From the NCBI RefSeq assembly GCF_900163645.1, contig NZ_FUKM01000007.1:1-64000 (forward strand): a stretch of DNA of 64,000 bases. Direction: 5' to 3'. Numbering within the stretch: position 1 is the first letter of the stretch; every line of letters begins with the position of its first letter. The translations under genes were made by a program, and so were the position numbers. The notes under the pieces are model-generated. The model was not told where the DNA came from and did not search any database. It was given only the letters and a program-made list of their open reading frames with translations. Source of the stretch: Halomonas citrativorans (GTDB lineage Bacteria; Pseudomonadota; Gammaproteobacteria; Pseudomonadales; Halomonadaceae). Positions 8,957 through 18,869 of this stretch are shown here, piece after piece.

Positions 8957-8984
8957 GTTGAAGTTTAAGCCGGTTGCCCGCATT
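8957..8984 (+). promoter_or_regulatory. Candidate sigma-32 heat-shock promoter for lon
   Basis: GTTGAA and CCCGCATT are separated by 14 bases, 53 bases before the lon start. The sigma-32 consensus is CTTGAA-N13-17-CCCCAT, so both boxes match imperfectly. lon is a classic heat-shock gene, which is the main reason to take the match seriously. Confidence 0.4.
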
Positions 8985-9037
8985 CCATAAGCAATGCTAA
9001 GCGGTATATCCGCTAGTCACTGTTTACCGGAGGGTAT

Positions 9038-11500
9038 ATGAGCGACCAGGATTACGACCGCGATGATGATAATCTCGGCTGGCTGGGAGAAGATGTCCCG
9101 TCATCTGCTGAGACTGAACATACAGGTGAAGAGCATCATCGCTCCGATGGCGAGCGGACAAATTCGCTTGTTCCTGCCAGTGATATGCTGCCTGAACGTA
9201 TTTATTTACTGCCCATTCATAACCGCCCTTTTTTCCCCGCCCAGGTTCAGCCACTGGTCATTAACCGTGAACGCTGGGAAGAGACCATGCGTCGTGTAGG
9301 TAATACGCCCCATAAAACATTGGGCGTTGCCTTTGTGGGTGAGGGCGGTGTGGAGTCGTTAGGTCATGACGATTTTCCCGAGATAGGCACCGCCGTTAGA
9401 GTGCATAAACTAAAGGGCGAAGATCAGCAGATTCAGTTTATTGCCCAAGGCGTGCAGCGTTTTCAAATCAAACGCTGGCTGTCTAAAGAGCCGCCGTATC
9501 TCGTTGAAGTTACCTATCCCAAAGAGCCCGTTGATGCGGAAAACGAGGAGACGCGTGCGTATGCCATGGCGATTATTAACGGCATCAAAGAGCTGCTGCC
9601 GATTAATCCGCTGTATGGCGAAGAGTTAAAGCACTATCTGAACCGTTTTAGCCCTCATCAGCCAGGCCCCCTTACCGATTTTGCCGCCGCAATTACGTCA
9701 GCCAAAGGTCCTGAGCTTCAGGATGTGCTGGATACGTTGCCGGTGGAAGAGCGGATGCACAAGGTGCTGCCACTGCTGCGTAAGGAAATTGAAGTCGCGC
9801 AACTGCAAAGCGAGATCAGCGAGCAGGTTAATGCGCAAATGCAGGACCGACAGCGTGAATTCTTCCTGCGCGAGCAGTTAAAGGTCATTCAGCGTGAGCT
9901 GGGTATTTCCAAGGATGACCGCGAAAACGACGTTGATACCTTTAAAGGCCGTTTGGAGTCGCTGGTTGTTCCTGAGCGCGTCCAGAACCGTATCGATGAT
10001 GAGCTTAATAAGCTAAGCGTGTTGGAAACCGGGTCACCCGAGTACGGTACGACCCGCAACTACCTGGATTGGCTAACGTCATTGCCTTGGGGAGTCACCA
10101 GCCAGGATAAGCTTGATCTAAGCCATGCCCGTGAGGTGTTAAACCGCGACCACGATGGTTTGCAGGACGTTAAAGAACGCATTGTCGAGTTTCTCGCGGA
10201 AGGCACATTTAAAGGCGATGTAGGCGGTTCCATCGTTTTGCTCGTGGGCCCGCCAGGGGTCGGCAAGACGTCTATTGGCCGTTCTATCGCAGAGGCGCTG
10301 GGCCGCGAGTTTTATCGTTTCTCTGTCGGCGGAATGCGCGATGAAGCCGAGATTAAAGGCCATCGACGTACCTACGTGGGCGCCATGCCCGGTAAGCTGG
10401 TGCAGGCGTTTAAAGAAGTCGAAGTCGAGAATCCGGTGATTATGCTGGATGAAATCGACAAGCTGGGGCAGTCGTTCCAAGGGGACCCTGCCTCAGCACT
10501 GCTTGAAGTGTTAGACCCTGAGCAGAATGTCGACTTCCTGGATCACTACCTGGATGTCCGGATGGACCTTTCCAAGGTGCTGTTTATCTGCACGGCTAAC
10601 ACGTTGGACTCGATCCCCGGCCCGTTGCTGGACCGCATGGAGCAAATTCGCCTTTCAGGTTATATCGCGGAAGAGAAGCAGGCGATTGCCAAGCACCACC
10701 TGTGGCCGAAGCTTCTTAAGCGCAATAACATGCCTAAAAAGTGTATTAACTTAACCGAGGCAGCGTTAAAGCAGGTTATTGAAGGCTACGCCCGTGAGGC
10801 CGGGGTTCGGCAACTCGAAAAGCAGCTTCACCGTATTGTACGTAAAGCGGCGGTTAAGCTTCTGGAGGAGGAGATCGAAACCGTCAAGATTTCGGTCAAC
10901 AATCTGGAAGAGTTTTTGGGAGCGCCTCTTTTCCGTAAGGAAAAAGTACTCAAAGGCGAAGGCGTGGTAACAGGGCTTGCCTGGACATCCATGGGTGGGG
11001 CAACCTTGCCTATTGAAGCGGGTAAAGTTCACGCGCTGGACCGTGGGTTCAAGCTAACCGGCAAGCTTGGCGATGTCATGAAAGAGTCTGCCAACATTGC
11101 CTACAGCTACACCCTGGGCCACCTGCAGGAGTATGGTGCAGATGCTGACTTCTTTGATTCAGCCTTTGTTCACCTGCACGTGCCCGAGGGCGCAACGCCC
11201 AAGGATGGCCCTTCAGCGGGTGTCACCATGACCACGGCATTACTCTCGCTTGCCAAGCATCAACCGATTACTCGGCCACTGGCAATGACGGGAGAGCTAA
11301 CCCTGACAGGTCAGGTGCTTCCTGTTGGCGGCATTCGTGAAAAAGTGATTGCAGCCCGGCGTAGCGACATTTTTGAGGTGATACTGCCCGAGGCCAATCG
11401 CCGCGATTACGAAGAGCTCCCTGATTATCTTAAGAAAGGTATGACGGTACACTTCGCTAACCGCTATAAAGACGTGGCTAACGTTGTCTTTAAGAATTGA
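9038..11500 (+). CDS. lon: ATP-dependent protease Lon
   Basis: Cytoplasmic AAA+ protease degrading misfolded and regulatory proteins. 820 residues. An acidic N-terminal extension (about 1-45) precedes the substrate-binding LON domain (about 50-245). A coiled-coil linker follows, then the AAA+ module with Walker A GPPGVGKT at about 404 and Walker B VIMLDEIDK. The C-terminal protease has the catalytic Ser726 (KDGPSAG) and Lys769 (GGIREKV), 43 residues apart as in the E. coli enzyme. ATG at 9038 follows GGAGG. It is a single gene with its own terminator. It is not preceded by clpX here, unlike in E. coli. Confidence 0.97.
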   Translation: MSDQDYDRDDDNLGWLGEDVPSSAETEHTGEEHHRSDGERTNSLVPASDMLPERIYLLPIHNRPFFPAQVQPLVINRERWEETMRRVGNTPHKTLGVAFVGEGGVESLGHDDFPEIGTAVRVHKLKGEDQQIQFIAQGVQRFQIKRWLSKEPPYLVEVTYPKEPVDAENEETRAYAMAIINGIKELLPINPLYGEELKHYLNRFSPHQPGPLTDFAAAITSAKGPELQDVLDTLPVEERMHKVLPLLRKEIEVAQLQSEISEQVNAQMQDRQREFFLREQLKVIQRELGISKDDRENDVDTFKGRLESLVVPERVQNRIDDELNKLSVLETGSPEYGTTRNYLDWLTSLPWGVTSQDKLDLSHAREVLNRDHDGLQDVKERIVEFLAEGTFKGDVGGSIVLLVGPPGVGKTSIGRSIAEALGREFYRFSVGGMRDEAEIKGHRRTYVGAMPGKLVQAFKEVEVENPVIMLDEIDKLGQSFQGDPASALLEVLDPEQNVDFLDHYLDVRMDLSKVLFICTANTLDSIPGPLLDRMEQIRLSGYIAEEKQAIAKHHLWPKLLKRNNMPKKCINLTEAALKQVIEGYAREAGVRQLEKQLHRIVRKAAVKLLEEEIETVKISVNNLEEFLGAPLFRKEKVLKGEGVVTGLAWTSMGGATLPIEAGKVHALDRGFKLTGKLGDVMKESANIAYSYTLGHLQEYGADADFFDSAFVHLHVPEGATPKDGPSAGVTMTTALLSLAKHQPITRPLAMTGELTLTGQVLPVGGIREKVIAARRSDIFEVILPEANRRDYEELPDYLKKGMTVHFANRYKDVANVVFKN

Positions 11501-11577
11501 AACATACGCCAGGGAAGGGCTGAGCGAGGATAGATGAGTTAAAACATATTTTCTTATGTATAAATAAGAGCTTATTA

Positions 11578-11607
11578 AACGCCGCACAGAAGTGCGGCGT
11601 TTTTTTA
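11578..11607 (+). terminator. Terminator after lon
   Basis: Perfect 10-bp stem AACGCCGCAC with a 4-base loop (AGAA), followed by a run of seven or more T. Classic Rho-independent form, 77 bases past the lon stop. Confidence 0.93.
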
Positions 11608-11698
11608 TAGCTATTTTTGGATTTAATGGCAGGCTAAGTAGAGATTAAGTAAAGATAATGGTGTAAATAAAAAGAAGTAATCTTTCCGAGGGTCCCTA

Positions 11699-13861
11699 AT
11701 GCGAAATAATCAACCTGTTACTCAGCGCGAATATGTGTTGGATGAAGAGGCGGTGCTGATTTCACGCTCTGATTTAAAAGGGCGGGTAACCTTTGCCAAC
11801 TCTACGTTTGTCGAGGTCAGTGGTTATACGCGGGATGAGCTTTTGGGAGCACCGCATAATTTATTACGACATCCCGATATGCCTGAAGCGGCATACGCTG
11901 ACTTCTGGAAAACCATACAGTCAGGGGCAACATGGCAGGGGGTAGTCAAAAATCGTCGTAAAAATGGCGATTACTATTGGGTCAATGCCACGGTGGCGCC
12001 GCTCCGTGATGGTGACAAGGTCGTAGGGTATACCTCCGTTCGGCGCAAGGTTGCACCTGAAACCGTAGCATTAGCAGCGCCCGTTTATGCTGAAATGCGC
12101 GAGAAAGGCTGTGCCAAGCGCTATACGCTGGTGCAGGGTGCATTACGCCGCAAAGGCGTGATTGGCCTGTGGTCACGGTTCAGTTTGGTCAGTTTGAAAG
12201 CCAAGCTGATCGCCATGGTGATCGCGGCGCTGACGCTGCTTTGCCTTGCGGGAGGCCTGGGTATTTATGGTGTGGTGGTGTCAGGTGAGCGGCTGGATAC
12301 GCTTAATCAATCAGGTCTTGAGTCCATTGCCAACCTGCAGCAAATCGAGCGCCACTTGGGGCAGGTGCTTGAAACGCTTGAACCCGCCGTACGTAATCCA
12401 CGTCGGGCTGATATAGAGGCGCTTGGCATAAACATTGAGCAGCACATCGAAGCCATGAGCGCGACGTGGCAGCAGTTCAGGTCCGTTGAAGAGAGCACGG
12501 CGCAAGTGATGGCCTTCGATGCGCTCTTCGCTGAGTGGCTGGATAGCGTTAACGTGGCGCTAGAGGCTGTTCAAACCGGCAATGGGTTTGTCGCCTTTGA
12601 AGCCCTGACCGACACCCTTCAGCCCCAAACCGCAGCGCTACGCGAGATAAACAGTGAACTGGTCGACGATGAGCGTGTGCAAGCCCAAGTGTTAGTGTCC
12701 GATGCACAACGCAGCCGCCAGCAGATGCTGATAGCTCAGCTGGCGCTGATCGCGATTGGCATGCTGGTTCTTATTGGCCTGAGTACGTTTATTCTACGCA
12801 ATGTACTCAACGGCTTAGCGGGTGCGCGCCACCTGACCTTTCAGATTGCGGCAGGGAACCTGGCGGCCAGCAACAAGCAAACCAGCCACGACGAGCTCGG
12901 GGAACTGCTCTACTCGCTGGATACCATGCGCTTTAGTTTGGCCAGTATCGTCACTGATCTGGATAGTCGAGTGTCTATCGTGACTCCGGCCGTTAGGCAA
13001 ATTGCTGCTGAAAACGAAGAGCTTTCATCACGTACCGAGCAGCAAGCATCATCGCTTCAGCAAACCGCTGCCAGTATGGAAGAGATGACCTCCACCGTGC
13101 AGCAGAATACTGAAAACGCGCGCCAGGCAACCGAGCTTGCCATGCAAAATGCCGACAGCACACGCGATACCGGCAAACAGATGGAAGCCCTGGTTGAGCG
13201 TATGCAGCGCATTGCTCAAAGCGCAGAAAAAATGACCGAAATGATCAGCGTGATTGATGGCATTGCCTTTCAGACCAACATACTGGCGCTCAATGCCTCT
13301 GTCGAGGCTGCCCGCGCGGGCGATCATGGCCGCGGCTTTGCCGTTGTCGCCAGCGAAGTGCGTAATCTAGCGGGGCGGAGCGCGACGGCCTCCCAGGAGA
13401 TCCGCAAGATGATCGACAGTACTACTCAAGAGGTCAGCGGCGGGCGGAGTGCTGTAGAGCAGGCAGAGCGCGCCATTGAAAATGTGATGCAGCAGGTAAG
13501 CCGTGTCAGCGTGTTAATGGAATCCATTAGTACGGCCTCTAATGAGCAGAGCAGCGGTATCGGACAAATTAATTCAGCCGTCGCTGAAATGGATCATGTG
13601 ACACAGCAAAATGCATCAAAAGTGCAGTCAATCGCGGCGTCAGCCGACAATCTGGCGCTAGAGGCCTTTGAGCTGGCCAACGTGGTCGATGCGTTCCGGT
13701 TAAAAGGCTTTCAAGAAGAGAGTGCCAAGGCCGCCCGCGATAAGCTTTCGTTTACGCATAAGGCTCAGCAGAAAACAACCAGGCAGCTGTCCGCCGCCAG
13801 TAATGCCGCGCCTAATAAACTCGCCGCCCAGCCTCAGCACGACCAGTGGGAAGAGTTTTAA
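11699..13861 (+). CDS. PAS-type methyl-accepting chemotaxis protein (Aer-like)
   Basis: 720 residues. A cytoplasmic N-terminal PAS domain (about 15-115; [26 protein letters not shown]) resembles the FAD-binding PAS of the aerotaxis receptor Aer. Two membrane helices at about 170-190 and 340-362 flank a periplasmic segment of about 150 residues, unlike E. coli Aer, which has almost no periplasmic loop. HAMP follows, then the signalling hairpin with [19 protein letters not shown]. The C-terminus ends in QWEEF, like the NWETF-type docking pentapeptide for CheR/CheB. ATG at 11699. No sigma-28 promoter is seen upstream. Likely senses redox or oxygen, by family inference. Confidence 0.9.
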   Translation: MRNNQPVTQREYVLDEEAVLISRSDLKGRVTFANSTFVEVSGYTRDELLGAPHNLLRHPDMPEAAYADFWKTIQSGATWQGVVKNRRKNGDYYWVNATVAPLRDGDKVVGYTSVRRKVAPETVALAAPVYAEMREKGCAKRYTLVQGALRRKGVIGLWSRFSLVSLKAKLIAMVIAALTLLCLAGGLGIYGVVVSGERLDTLNQSGLESIANLQQIERHLGQVLETLEPAVRNPRRADIEALGINIEQHIEAMSATWQQFRSVEESTAQVMAFDALFAEWLDSVNVALEAVQTGNGFVAFEALTDTLQPQTAALREINSELVDDERVQAQVLVSDAQRSRQQMLIAQLALIAIGMLVLIGLSTFILRNVLNGLAGARHLTFQIAAGNLAASNKQTSHDELGELLYSLDTMRFSLASIVTDLDSRVSIVTPAVRQIAAENEELSSRTEQQASSLQQTAASMEEMTSTVQQNTENARQATELAMQNADSTRDTGKQMEALVERMQRIAQSAEKMTEMISVIDGIAFQTNILALNASVEAARAGDHGRGFAVVASEVRNLAGRSATASQEIRKMIDSTTQEVSGGRSAVEQAERAIENVMQQVSRVSVLMESISTASNEQSSGIGQINSAVAEMDHVTQQNASKVQSIAASADNLALEAFELANVVDAFRLKGFQEESAKAARDKLSFTHKAQQKTTRQLSAASNAAPNKLAAQPQHDQWEEF

Positions 13862-13895
13862 GCGTCTAACGCCTCAATACTCGCTTACGTGATAG

Positions 13896-13920
13896 ATGCC
13901 ACCCTAGTGGGTGGCATTTT
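13896..13920 (+). terminator. Terminator after the PAS chemoreceptor
   Basis: 9-bp stem ATGCCACCC / GGGTGGCAT with loop TAGT, then TTTT. It lies 34 bases after the chemoreceptor stop and well before ilvD. Confidence 0.85.
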
Positions 13921-14059
13921 AGAAACGCGTCAGCGGATTAATCTCGTCGGACGCTACATCTGGTCTGTTGGCAGCGCTCATGCCACAATCATGGGCGCTG
14001 GATTCATCTGCCCACCGCCGAGTTGGCAGCGGGCCAAAAAAAAAGATGTAGAGGACACT

Positions 14060-15904
14060 ATGCCTGAGTATCGCTCTCGTACGACCACCGCTGGCCGCAA
14101 TATGGCTGGCGCCCGCGCTTTATGGCGCGCCACGGGTATGAAGGATGAAGATTTTCACAAGCCGATTATCGCGGTCGCCAACTCCTTCACCCAGTTTGTA
14201 CCCGGTCATGTCCACCTGAAAGATATGGGCCAACTGGTGGCGCGTGAAATTGAAAAAGCCGGTGGCGTTGCCAAGGAATTCAACACTATTGCCGTCGATG
14301 ACGGCATCGCGATGGGCCACGATGGCATGCTGTACTCGCTGCCCAGCCGCGACATTATCGCCGACAGCGTTGAGTACATGTGTAACGCGCACTGTGCAGA
14401 TGCGTTGGTATGTATCTCCAACTGCGACAAGATCACCCCTGGAATGTTGATGGCCGCTATGCGCCTGAATATTCCGGTCGTCTTTGTCTCAGGCGGACCC
14501 ATGGAAGCCGGCAAAACCAAACTGTTAAATCATGGCCTGGATTTGGTAGACGCCATGGTAATGGCGGCTGACGACAGCGTGGATGATGAAACGCTGGCCG
14601 AAGTTGAGCGTAGCGCTTGCCCCACCTGCGGCAGCTGCTCAGGCATGTTTACCGCTAACTCAATGAACTGCCTGACCGAAGCGCTTGGCTTGGCGCTTCC
14701 GGGTAACGGCACCGTGCTGGCGACGCACTCGGACCGTCGTCGTCTGTTTGAAAACGCGGGCCACAAGATTGTTGAGTTGGCCAAGCGTTACTACGAAGGC
14801 AATGAGGTGCACCTGCTGCCTCGCGCGATTGGCTCGAAAGCCGCTTTTCGTAACGCGATGACCCTGGATATCGCCATGGGCGGTTCCACCAATACCATTT
14901 TGCACCTGCTGGCGGCCGCGCAAGAAGCGGAAGTCGACTTCACCATGTCGGATATCGATCAGCTTTCCCGTGAAGTGCCTCAACTGTGTAAAGTGGCGCC
15001 CAACACTCAAAAGTACCACATTGAAGATGTGCACCGTGCGGGCGGGATCATGGCGATCCTGGGCGAGCTTGATCGCGCGGGCGTGCTGGATACCTCGGTA
15101 CCCACGGTTTACGGTGATAGTCTCAAGACCGCGCTGGACGAGTGGGACATCATGCGCTCACCCAGCCCGGAAGTGGTTGAGTTCTTTAAAGCAGGCCCAG
15201 GCGGCGTGCCCACCCAGACGGCCTTCTCGCAAAGCACGCGCTGGCCGAGCCTGGACGGCGACCGAGCGACTGGCTGTATTCGTAACCTGGAGCACGCGTT
15301 CTCAACCCAGGGTGGCTTGGCCGTGCTTTACGGCAACATCGCGCTGGACGGCTGTGTGGTTAAAACCGCCGGTGTTGATGATTCGATTCTACTGTTTGAA
15401 GGCACTGCTCACGTCGTGGAGTCCCAGGACCAAGCGGTCGCCAACGTACTGGATGGCAAGGTAAAAGAGGGCGATGTCGTGGTAATCCGCTACGAAGGTC
15501 CTAAAGGCGGTCCCGGCATGCAGGAAATGCTATATCCAACCTCATACCTTAAATCCAAAGGGCTGGGCAAAGCCTGCGCGCTACTGACCGATGGTCGTTT
15601 CTCGGGTGGTACCTCGGGTTTGTCCATTGGTCACGTATCGCCTGAAGCGGCAGCGGGTGGCGCAATCGGCCTGGTGGAACAGGGCGATACCATCATCATT
15701 GATATCCCCAACCGCACGATTAACGTCAAGCTTTCTGATGCTGAGCTTACCGCTCGTCGCGAAGCGATGGACGCCAAAGGAAAAGAGGCTTGGAAACCGG
15801 TCGAGCAGCGCCCCCGCAAAGTGACGCCTGCGCTAAAGGCTTATGCACTGTTAGCGACGTCCGCTGACAAAGGGGCGGTGCGCGATCTTTCCAAGCTCGA
15901 TTAA
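14060..15904 (+). CDS. ilvD: Dihydroxy-acid dehydratase
   Basis: Iron-sulfur enzyme of valine, isoleucine and pantothenate synthesis; dehydrates 2,3-dihydroxy acids to 2-keto acids. 614 residues, the normal size of the long form. Cluster cysteines are in [10 protein letters not shown] (C122) and CPTCGSC (187-193). [13 protein letters not shown] and [19 protein letters not shown] are family signatures. ATG at 14060 has AGAGG 5 bases upstream and gives the usual [14 protein letters not shown]; the frame is open back to 13889, but that part overlaps a terminator. The oxidoreductase gene starts 18 bases later, so the two may be co-transcribed. Confidence 0.97.
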   Translation: MPEYRSRTTTAGRNMAGARALWRATGMKDEDFHKPIIAVANSFTQFVPGHVHLKDMGQLVAREIEKAGGVAKEFNTIAVDDGIAMGHDGMLYSLPSRDIIADSVEYMCNAHCADALVCISNCDKITPGMLMAAMRLNIPVVFVSGGPMEAGKTKLLNHGLDLVDAMVMAADDSVDDETLAEVERSACPTCGSCSGMFTANSMNCLTEALGLALPGNGTVLATHSDRRRLFENAGHKIVELAKRYYEGNEVHLLPRAIGSKAAFRNAMTLDIAMGGSTNTILHLLAAAQEAEVDFTMSDIDQLSREVPQLCKVAPNTQKYHIEDVHRAGGIMAILGELDRAGVLDTSVPTVYGDSLKTALDEWDIMRSPSPEVVEFFKAGPGGVPTQTAFSQSTRWPSLDGDRATGCIRNLEHAFSTQGGLAVLYGNIALDGCVVKTAGVDDSILLFEGTAHVVESQDQAVANVLDGKVKEGDVVVIRYEGPKGGPGMQEMLYPTSYLKSKGLGKACALLTDGRFSGGTSGLSIGHVSPEAAAGGAIGLVEQGDTIIIDIPNRTINVKLSDAELTARREAMDAKGKEAWKPVEQRPRKVTPALKAYALLATSADKGAVRDLSKLD

Positions 15905-15922
15905 ACGTTCGCAAGGAGCTTT

Positions 15923-16978
15923 ATGAAAGCAACGATCAATGTGGGCCTGGTAGGTTATGGGTTCGCGAGTAAAACGTTTCATGTACCGCTCATTCAGGCC
16001 ACGGAAGGCCTGGATTTGGTCGCGGTGTCCTCAAGCGACGCCGCTAAGGTGCAGGCGGATTTGCCTGATGTAGAGGTCGAGAGCGAGGCGCGGGCATTAT
16101 GCCAGCGTTACGATATTGACCTTATTGTGATTCCTACCCCCAACGATACCCACTTTCCGCTTGCCAAAATGGCGCTTTCTGCGGGCAAGCACGTTGTGGT
16201 GGATAAGCCGTTTACCGTGACGCTGTCAGAAGCCAAGCAGTTAAAATCGCTGGCCGTGGTGAAAGAGCGTTTGATCTCGGTGTTTCATAATCGCCGTTGG
16301 GATAGCGACTTTTTAACGGTTAAGGCTTTGCTTGAGACAGGCACACTAGGACGTGTGACCGGTTTCGAGTCGCGCTTTGATAGGTTCAAGCCAGAAGTAC
16401 GCGACCGCTGGCGAGAGAAAGCCGCGGCGGGTGGCGGTCTCTGGTTTGATCTGGGGCCACATCTGCTGGATCAGGCATGTGAGCTGTTCGGGATGCCCAA
16501 CGCCATTTTACTGGAGTTGGGTACGCGCCGCGATGGCGCGCAAGCCGATGACGATTTTCTCGCGCTGCTGGCCTATGATGACCGGCGCGTTCAGTTAAGC
16601 GCCAGTGCGCTAGTGGCCGAAGCGACACCACGATTTCGACTTCATGGCACGCAAGGCAGCTATGTAAAGTACGGACTTGACCCTCAAGAAGACCGTTTGA
16701 AGGCAGGAGAAGTGCCTGCCGTTAATTGGGGAGAAGATACCCCAGGCACGTTGACGCTGCGCGATGGGCAGGGTGAAAAGGCATCACTGTCAAGCCATGA
16801 GCATCCTACTCAGCCGGGTAACTACCTGGCCTATTACCAGGGAATCGTCGAGGCTATTCAAGGCCGTGCTGCGCTACCGGTAGATATCGAAGCCGCGCTA
16901 CGCTCGATGACGCTTTTGGAAGCGGGGCAGGATAGCTTCCGCCAGCGCCGCTGGATAGCGCTTAAACCCCACTTTTAA
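15923..16978 (+). CDS. Gfo/Idh/MocA-family oxidoreductase (YdgJ-like)
   Basis: 351 residues. The N-terminal Rossmann domain binds NAD(P) (VGLVGYGFASKTFHVPLI). EKP-like KHVVVDKPFT is at about 91-100, and the C-terminal alpha/beta domain has the DLGPHLLDQACELFG region carrying the likely catalytic histidine. Closest in form to E. coli YdgJ and related scyllo-inositol dehydrogenase-like enzymes; the substrate cannot be told. AAGGAG upstream of ATG. It follows ilvD closely but has no clear role in branched-chain amino acid synthesis. Its transcript probably ends at the hairpin at 16995. Confidence 0.85.
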   Translation: MKATINVGLVGYGFASKTFHVPLIQATEGLDLVAVSSSDAAKVQADLPDVEVESEARALCQRYDIDLIVIPTPNDTHFPLAKMALSAGKHVVVDKPFTVTLSEAKQLKSLAVVKERLISVFHNRRWDSDFLTVKALLETGTLGRVTGFESRFDRFKPEVRDRWREKAAAGGGLWFDLGPHLLDQACELFGMPNAILLELGTRRDGAQADDDFLALLAYDDRRVQLSASALVAEATPRFRLHGTQGSYVKYGLDPQEDRLKAGEVPAVNWGEDTPGTLTLRDGQGEKASLSSHEHPTQPGNYLAYYQGIVEAIQGRAALPVDIEAALRSMTLLEAGQDSFRQRRWIALKPHF

Positions 16979-16994
16979 CCCCAATACGAATGTC

Positions 16995-17017
16995 GGCACC
17001 CGCTTCACGCGGGTGCC
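16995..17017 (+). terminator. Terminator-like hairpin overlapping the REP array
   Basis: GGCACCCGC, a 5-base loop (TTCAC), then GCGGGTGCC, followed by TTATTT. The right arm is also the first arm of the first REP-like unit, so a repeat end appears to serve as terminator for the preceding oxidoreductase gene. Confidence 0.6.
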
Positions 17018-17463
17018 TTATTTGCTCGTTCCTCGCAAAACGTTACCACGCGCAACGATTCTTGCTAGATCCGAAAGTAGCGCAAATTTGTAGCGCGTGG
17101 TAAGCGCCAGCGCACCCGCAGCGGCGGCCCGGCGCGGAAGCAACGCGAAGCGTTGCCGGGGTTGGGTGGCGGGGTGCAATGGCATAGACATAAGCACGGT
17201 GGCACAGCCAAGGCGGCTTGGCGCCGCCACCCGCGGGTGCCTTATTCGCTCGTTCCTCGCAAAACGTTACCACGCGCTACGATTCTCGCTGGATCCGAAA
17301 ATAGCGCAAATTTGTAGCGCGTGGTAAGCGCAGCGCACCCGCGGAAGCAGCGCGAAGCGCTGCCGGGGTTGGGTGGCGGGGTGTAACACAGCCAAGGCGG
17401 CTTGCGCCGCCACCTGCGGGTGCCTTATTTACTCGTTCCTCGCAAAACGTTACCACGCGCTAC
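17008..17463. repeat. REP-like palindrome array A
   Basis: Forward units (GTAGCGCGTGGTAAGCGC... ending CACCCGC) are at 17090-17119 and 17314-17342. Inverted units (GCGGGTGCC... ending CCACGCGCTAC or a variant) are at 17009-17056, 17233-17280 and 17416-17463. Each forward unit starts with GTAG and can fold as an imperfect hairpin (CGCG stem with a bulged T, then GGTAAGC against GCGCACC around a GCA loop), the architecture of REP elements. The first two inverted and both forward units repeat with a 224-base period. The about 35-base spacer between facing units (GATTCT.GCT.GATCCGAAA) is nearly identical within the array. No protein-coding gene is credible here. Confidence 0.9.
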
Positions 17464-17487
17464 GATTCTTGCTAGATTCGAAAATCG

Positions 17488-17511
17488 GGGCCCGCGCTGA
17501 AAGGCGGGTCC
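17488..17511 (-). terminator. Terminator after nudE
   Basis: 8-bp stem (GGACCCGC / GCGGGCCC, one G-T pair) with an 8-base loop. On the minus strand it is followed by CGATTTT. It lies 10 bases beyond the nudE stop. Confidence 0.65.
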
Positions 17512-17520
17512 GACATTACC

Positions 17521-18120
17521 TCACAACAAATCAGCAGCGTCCTGGCGCTTCTCGTCACGTAATTTATCGCGGGCGATATACAGGGCTGCTATGGCACGCC
17601 CTTCATGAAAATCGTCGCGTAGCAAAAGGGCAGGCAGCTCTTCGATGGGGTGGGTCTCGACAATAAGCGGCTCTGGCTCATCACCCGGCAGCCGTTTGGC
17701 ATACAGGTCGGTCGCGATTAATACCTGCATGCGATGGCGCATATAGTTGGGGGCCAGTGAAAGCTCAACTAAAGGCTCGATGCGGTGAGCGCCAAAGCCG
17801 CACTCTTCCATCAATTCACGGTTAGCCGCGGTAATAATATCCTCGCCCGGGTCCACCAGTCCTTTGGGAAGCGTTAATACGTAGTCTTCAAAACCTGCCG
17901 CATACTCGCGAATCAGTAACACATGATCAGGGTCAGGCATGGCCACAATCATTACCGCACCACGGTCGGCGCCAGTTAAGCGCTCAAACTGGCGCTCTTC
18001 GCCGTTTGAGAAGCGTAAATCCAGTGACTCGATATGAAACAAGCGGCTTTTGGCTACGCTCTCACGGGCCAGTATCTGCGGCTTGCGCAGGTAGCCGGTG
18101 GGAGAATCAGATGCTGACAT
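17521..18120 (-). CDS. nudE: ADP-compounds hydrolase NudE
   Basis: Nudix hydrolase that cleaves ADP-ribose, NADH and diadenosine nucleotides to AMP plus a phosphorylated product. 199 residues. The Nudix box (GLVDPGE then RELMEECG, matching Gx5Ex7REUxEExGU) is in the middle of the protein. The start was placed at ATG 18120 because GGAGG lies 5 bases before it; an in-frame ATG at 18132 would place that ribosome site inside the gene. It is divergent from yrfG, the same neighbourhood as in E. coli (nudE, yrfG, hslR, hslO, pckA). Confidence 0.9.
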   Translation of the reverse strand: MSASDSPTGYLRKPQILARESVAKSRLFHIESLDLRFSNGEERQFERLTGADRGAVMIVAMPDPDHVLLIREYAAGFEDYVLTLPKGLVDPGEDIITAANRELMEECGFGAHRIEPLVELSLAPNYMRHRMQVLIATDLYAKRLPGDEPEPLIVETHPIEELPALLLRDDFHEGRAIAALYIARDKLRDEKRQDAADLL

Positions 18121-18191
18121 AAGGGCCTCCATGGCTGCTAAATAAGGGTTAGGCTACAATAGCACGCTTACTCTTTTAGACTGGAGCGGCA

Positions 18192-18869
18192 ATGATTGAT
18201 TGGCGCGAAATTGATACCGTGCTGCTGGATATGGACGGTACGCTGCTGGACCTACACTTTGACAGCCACTTCTGGTTGGAGCATCTCCCGCGCCGTTATA
18301 GAGAGCTTCATCAGCTTGATGAAGCATCTCAAAATGCACTCCAGCAGCGCATTATGGGCGAACAGGGCACGCTAAACTGGTACAGCCTGGCGTACTGGAG
18401 CCGAGAACTGAATGTCGACGTCGTTGCGCTCAAACGGGAAGTGCAGCATCTAATTGGTCTACGTAGCGATGCACTCGACTTTTTAACGTGGCTAAAGCAG
18501 GCCCATCCCCGAGTGATATTGGCCACTAACGCTGATAGAGCCAGTCTATCGCTTAAATTGCCGTTAACAGGGTTGGAAAACTACCTGGATGCCATCATCT
18601 CCTCTGAAGATGTAGGGGCGGCGAAAGAGGAGCAGGCGTTTTGGTTTGCACTGCAAGACATCGAACCCTTTGACCCTGCCCGTACCCTGTTTATAGACGA
18701 TAACTCCCGCGTGCTGGAAAGCGCCCGCGAATTTGGTATCCGGCATTTGTTGGGTATTAAACAGCCAGACAGCCAGCGCCCTGAAAAAGAGCTGCAGGAA
18801 TTTATCGCTTTGGATCGATTTGCCCAACTGCTGCCAGAAAACCTACCAGGGCAGCAAGGAGAGCGTTAA
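18192..18869 (+). CDS. yrfG: HAD-type GMP/IMP nucleotidase YrfG
   Basis: Haloacid-dehalogenase phosphatase of 225 residues. Motif I DMDGTLLD has the nucleophile D13 and D15; motif II is VILATNAD and motif IV FIDDNSRVLESA. Homologues dephosphorylate purine 5'-nucleotides. The start has GGAG at proper distance. The stop overlaps the hslR start (TAATG), so the Hsp15 gene is translated from the same message. A TACAAT box at about 18153 may be the -10 of this operon, but no good -35 is visible. Confidence 0.9.
   Translation: MIDWREIDTVLLDMDGTLLDLHFDSHFWLEHLPRRYRELHQLDEASQNALQQRIMGEQGTLNWYSLAYWSRELNVDVVALKREVQHLIGLRSDALDFLTWLKQAHPRVILATNADRASLSLKLPLTGLENYLDAIISSEDVGAAKEEQAFWFALQDIEPFDPARTLFIDDNSRVLESAREFGIRHLLGIKQPDSQRPEKELQEFIALDRFAQLLPENLPGQQGER

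Noticed and set aside
11608-11698. Sigma-28 promoter for the PAS chemoreceptor
   Set aside because: TAAA occurs several times, but no GCCGATAA-like box follows at 15 bases.
17097-17327. Open frames running through REP array A, and similar ones in array B (36083-36343, 36509-36769)
   Set aside because: They are made of the repeat units themselves, with no ribosome site and no protein-like pattern.
17008-17463. Possible CRISPR array
   Set aside because: Units alternate in orientation, are unequal in spacing and have repeated rather than unique spacers; no cas genes are present.
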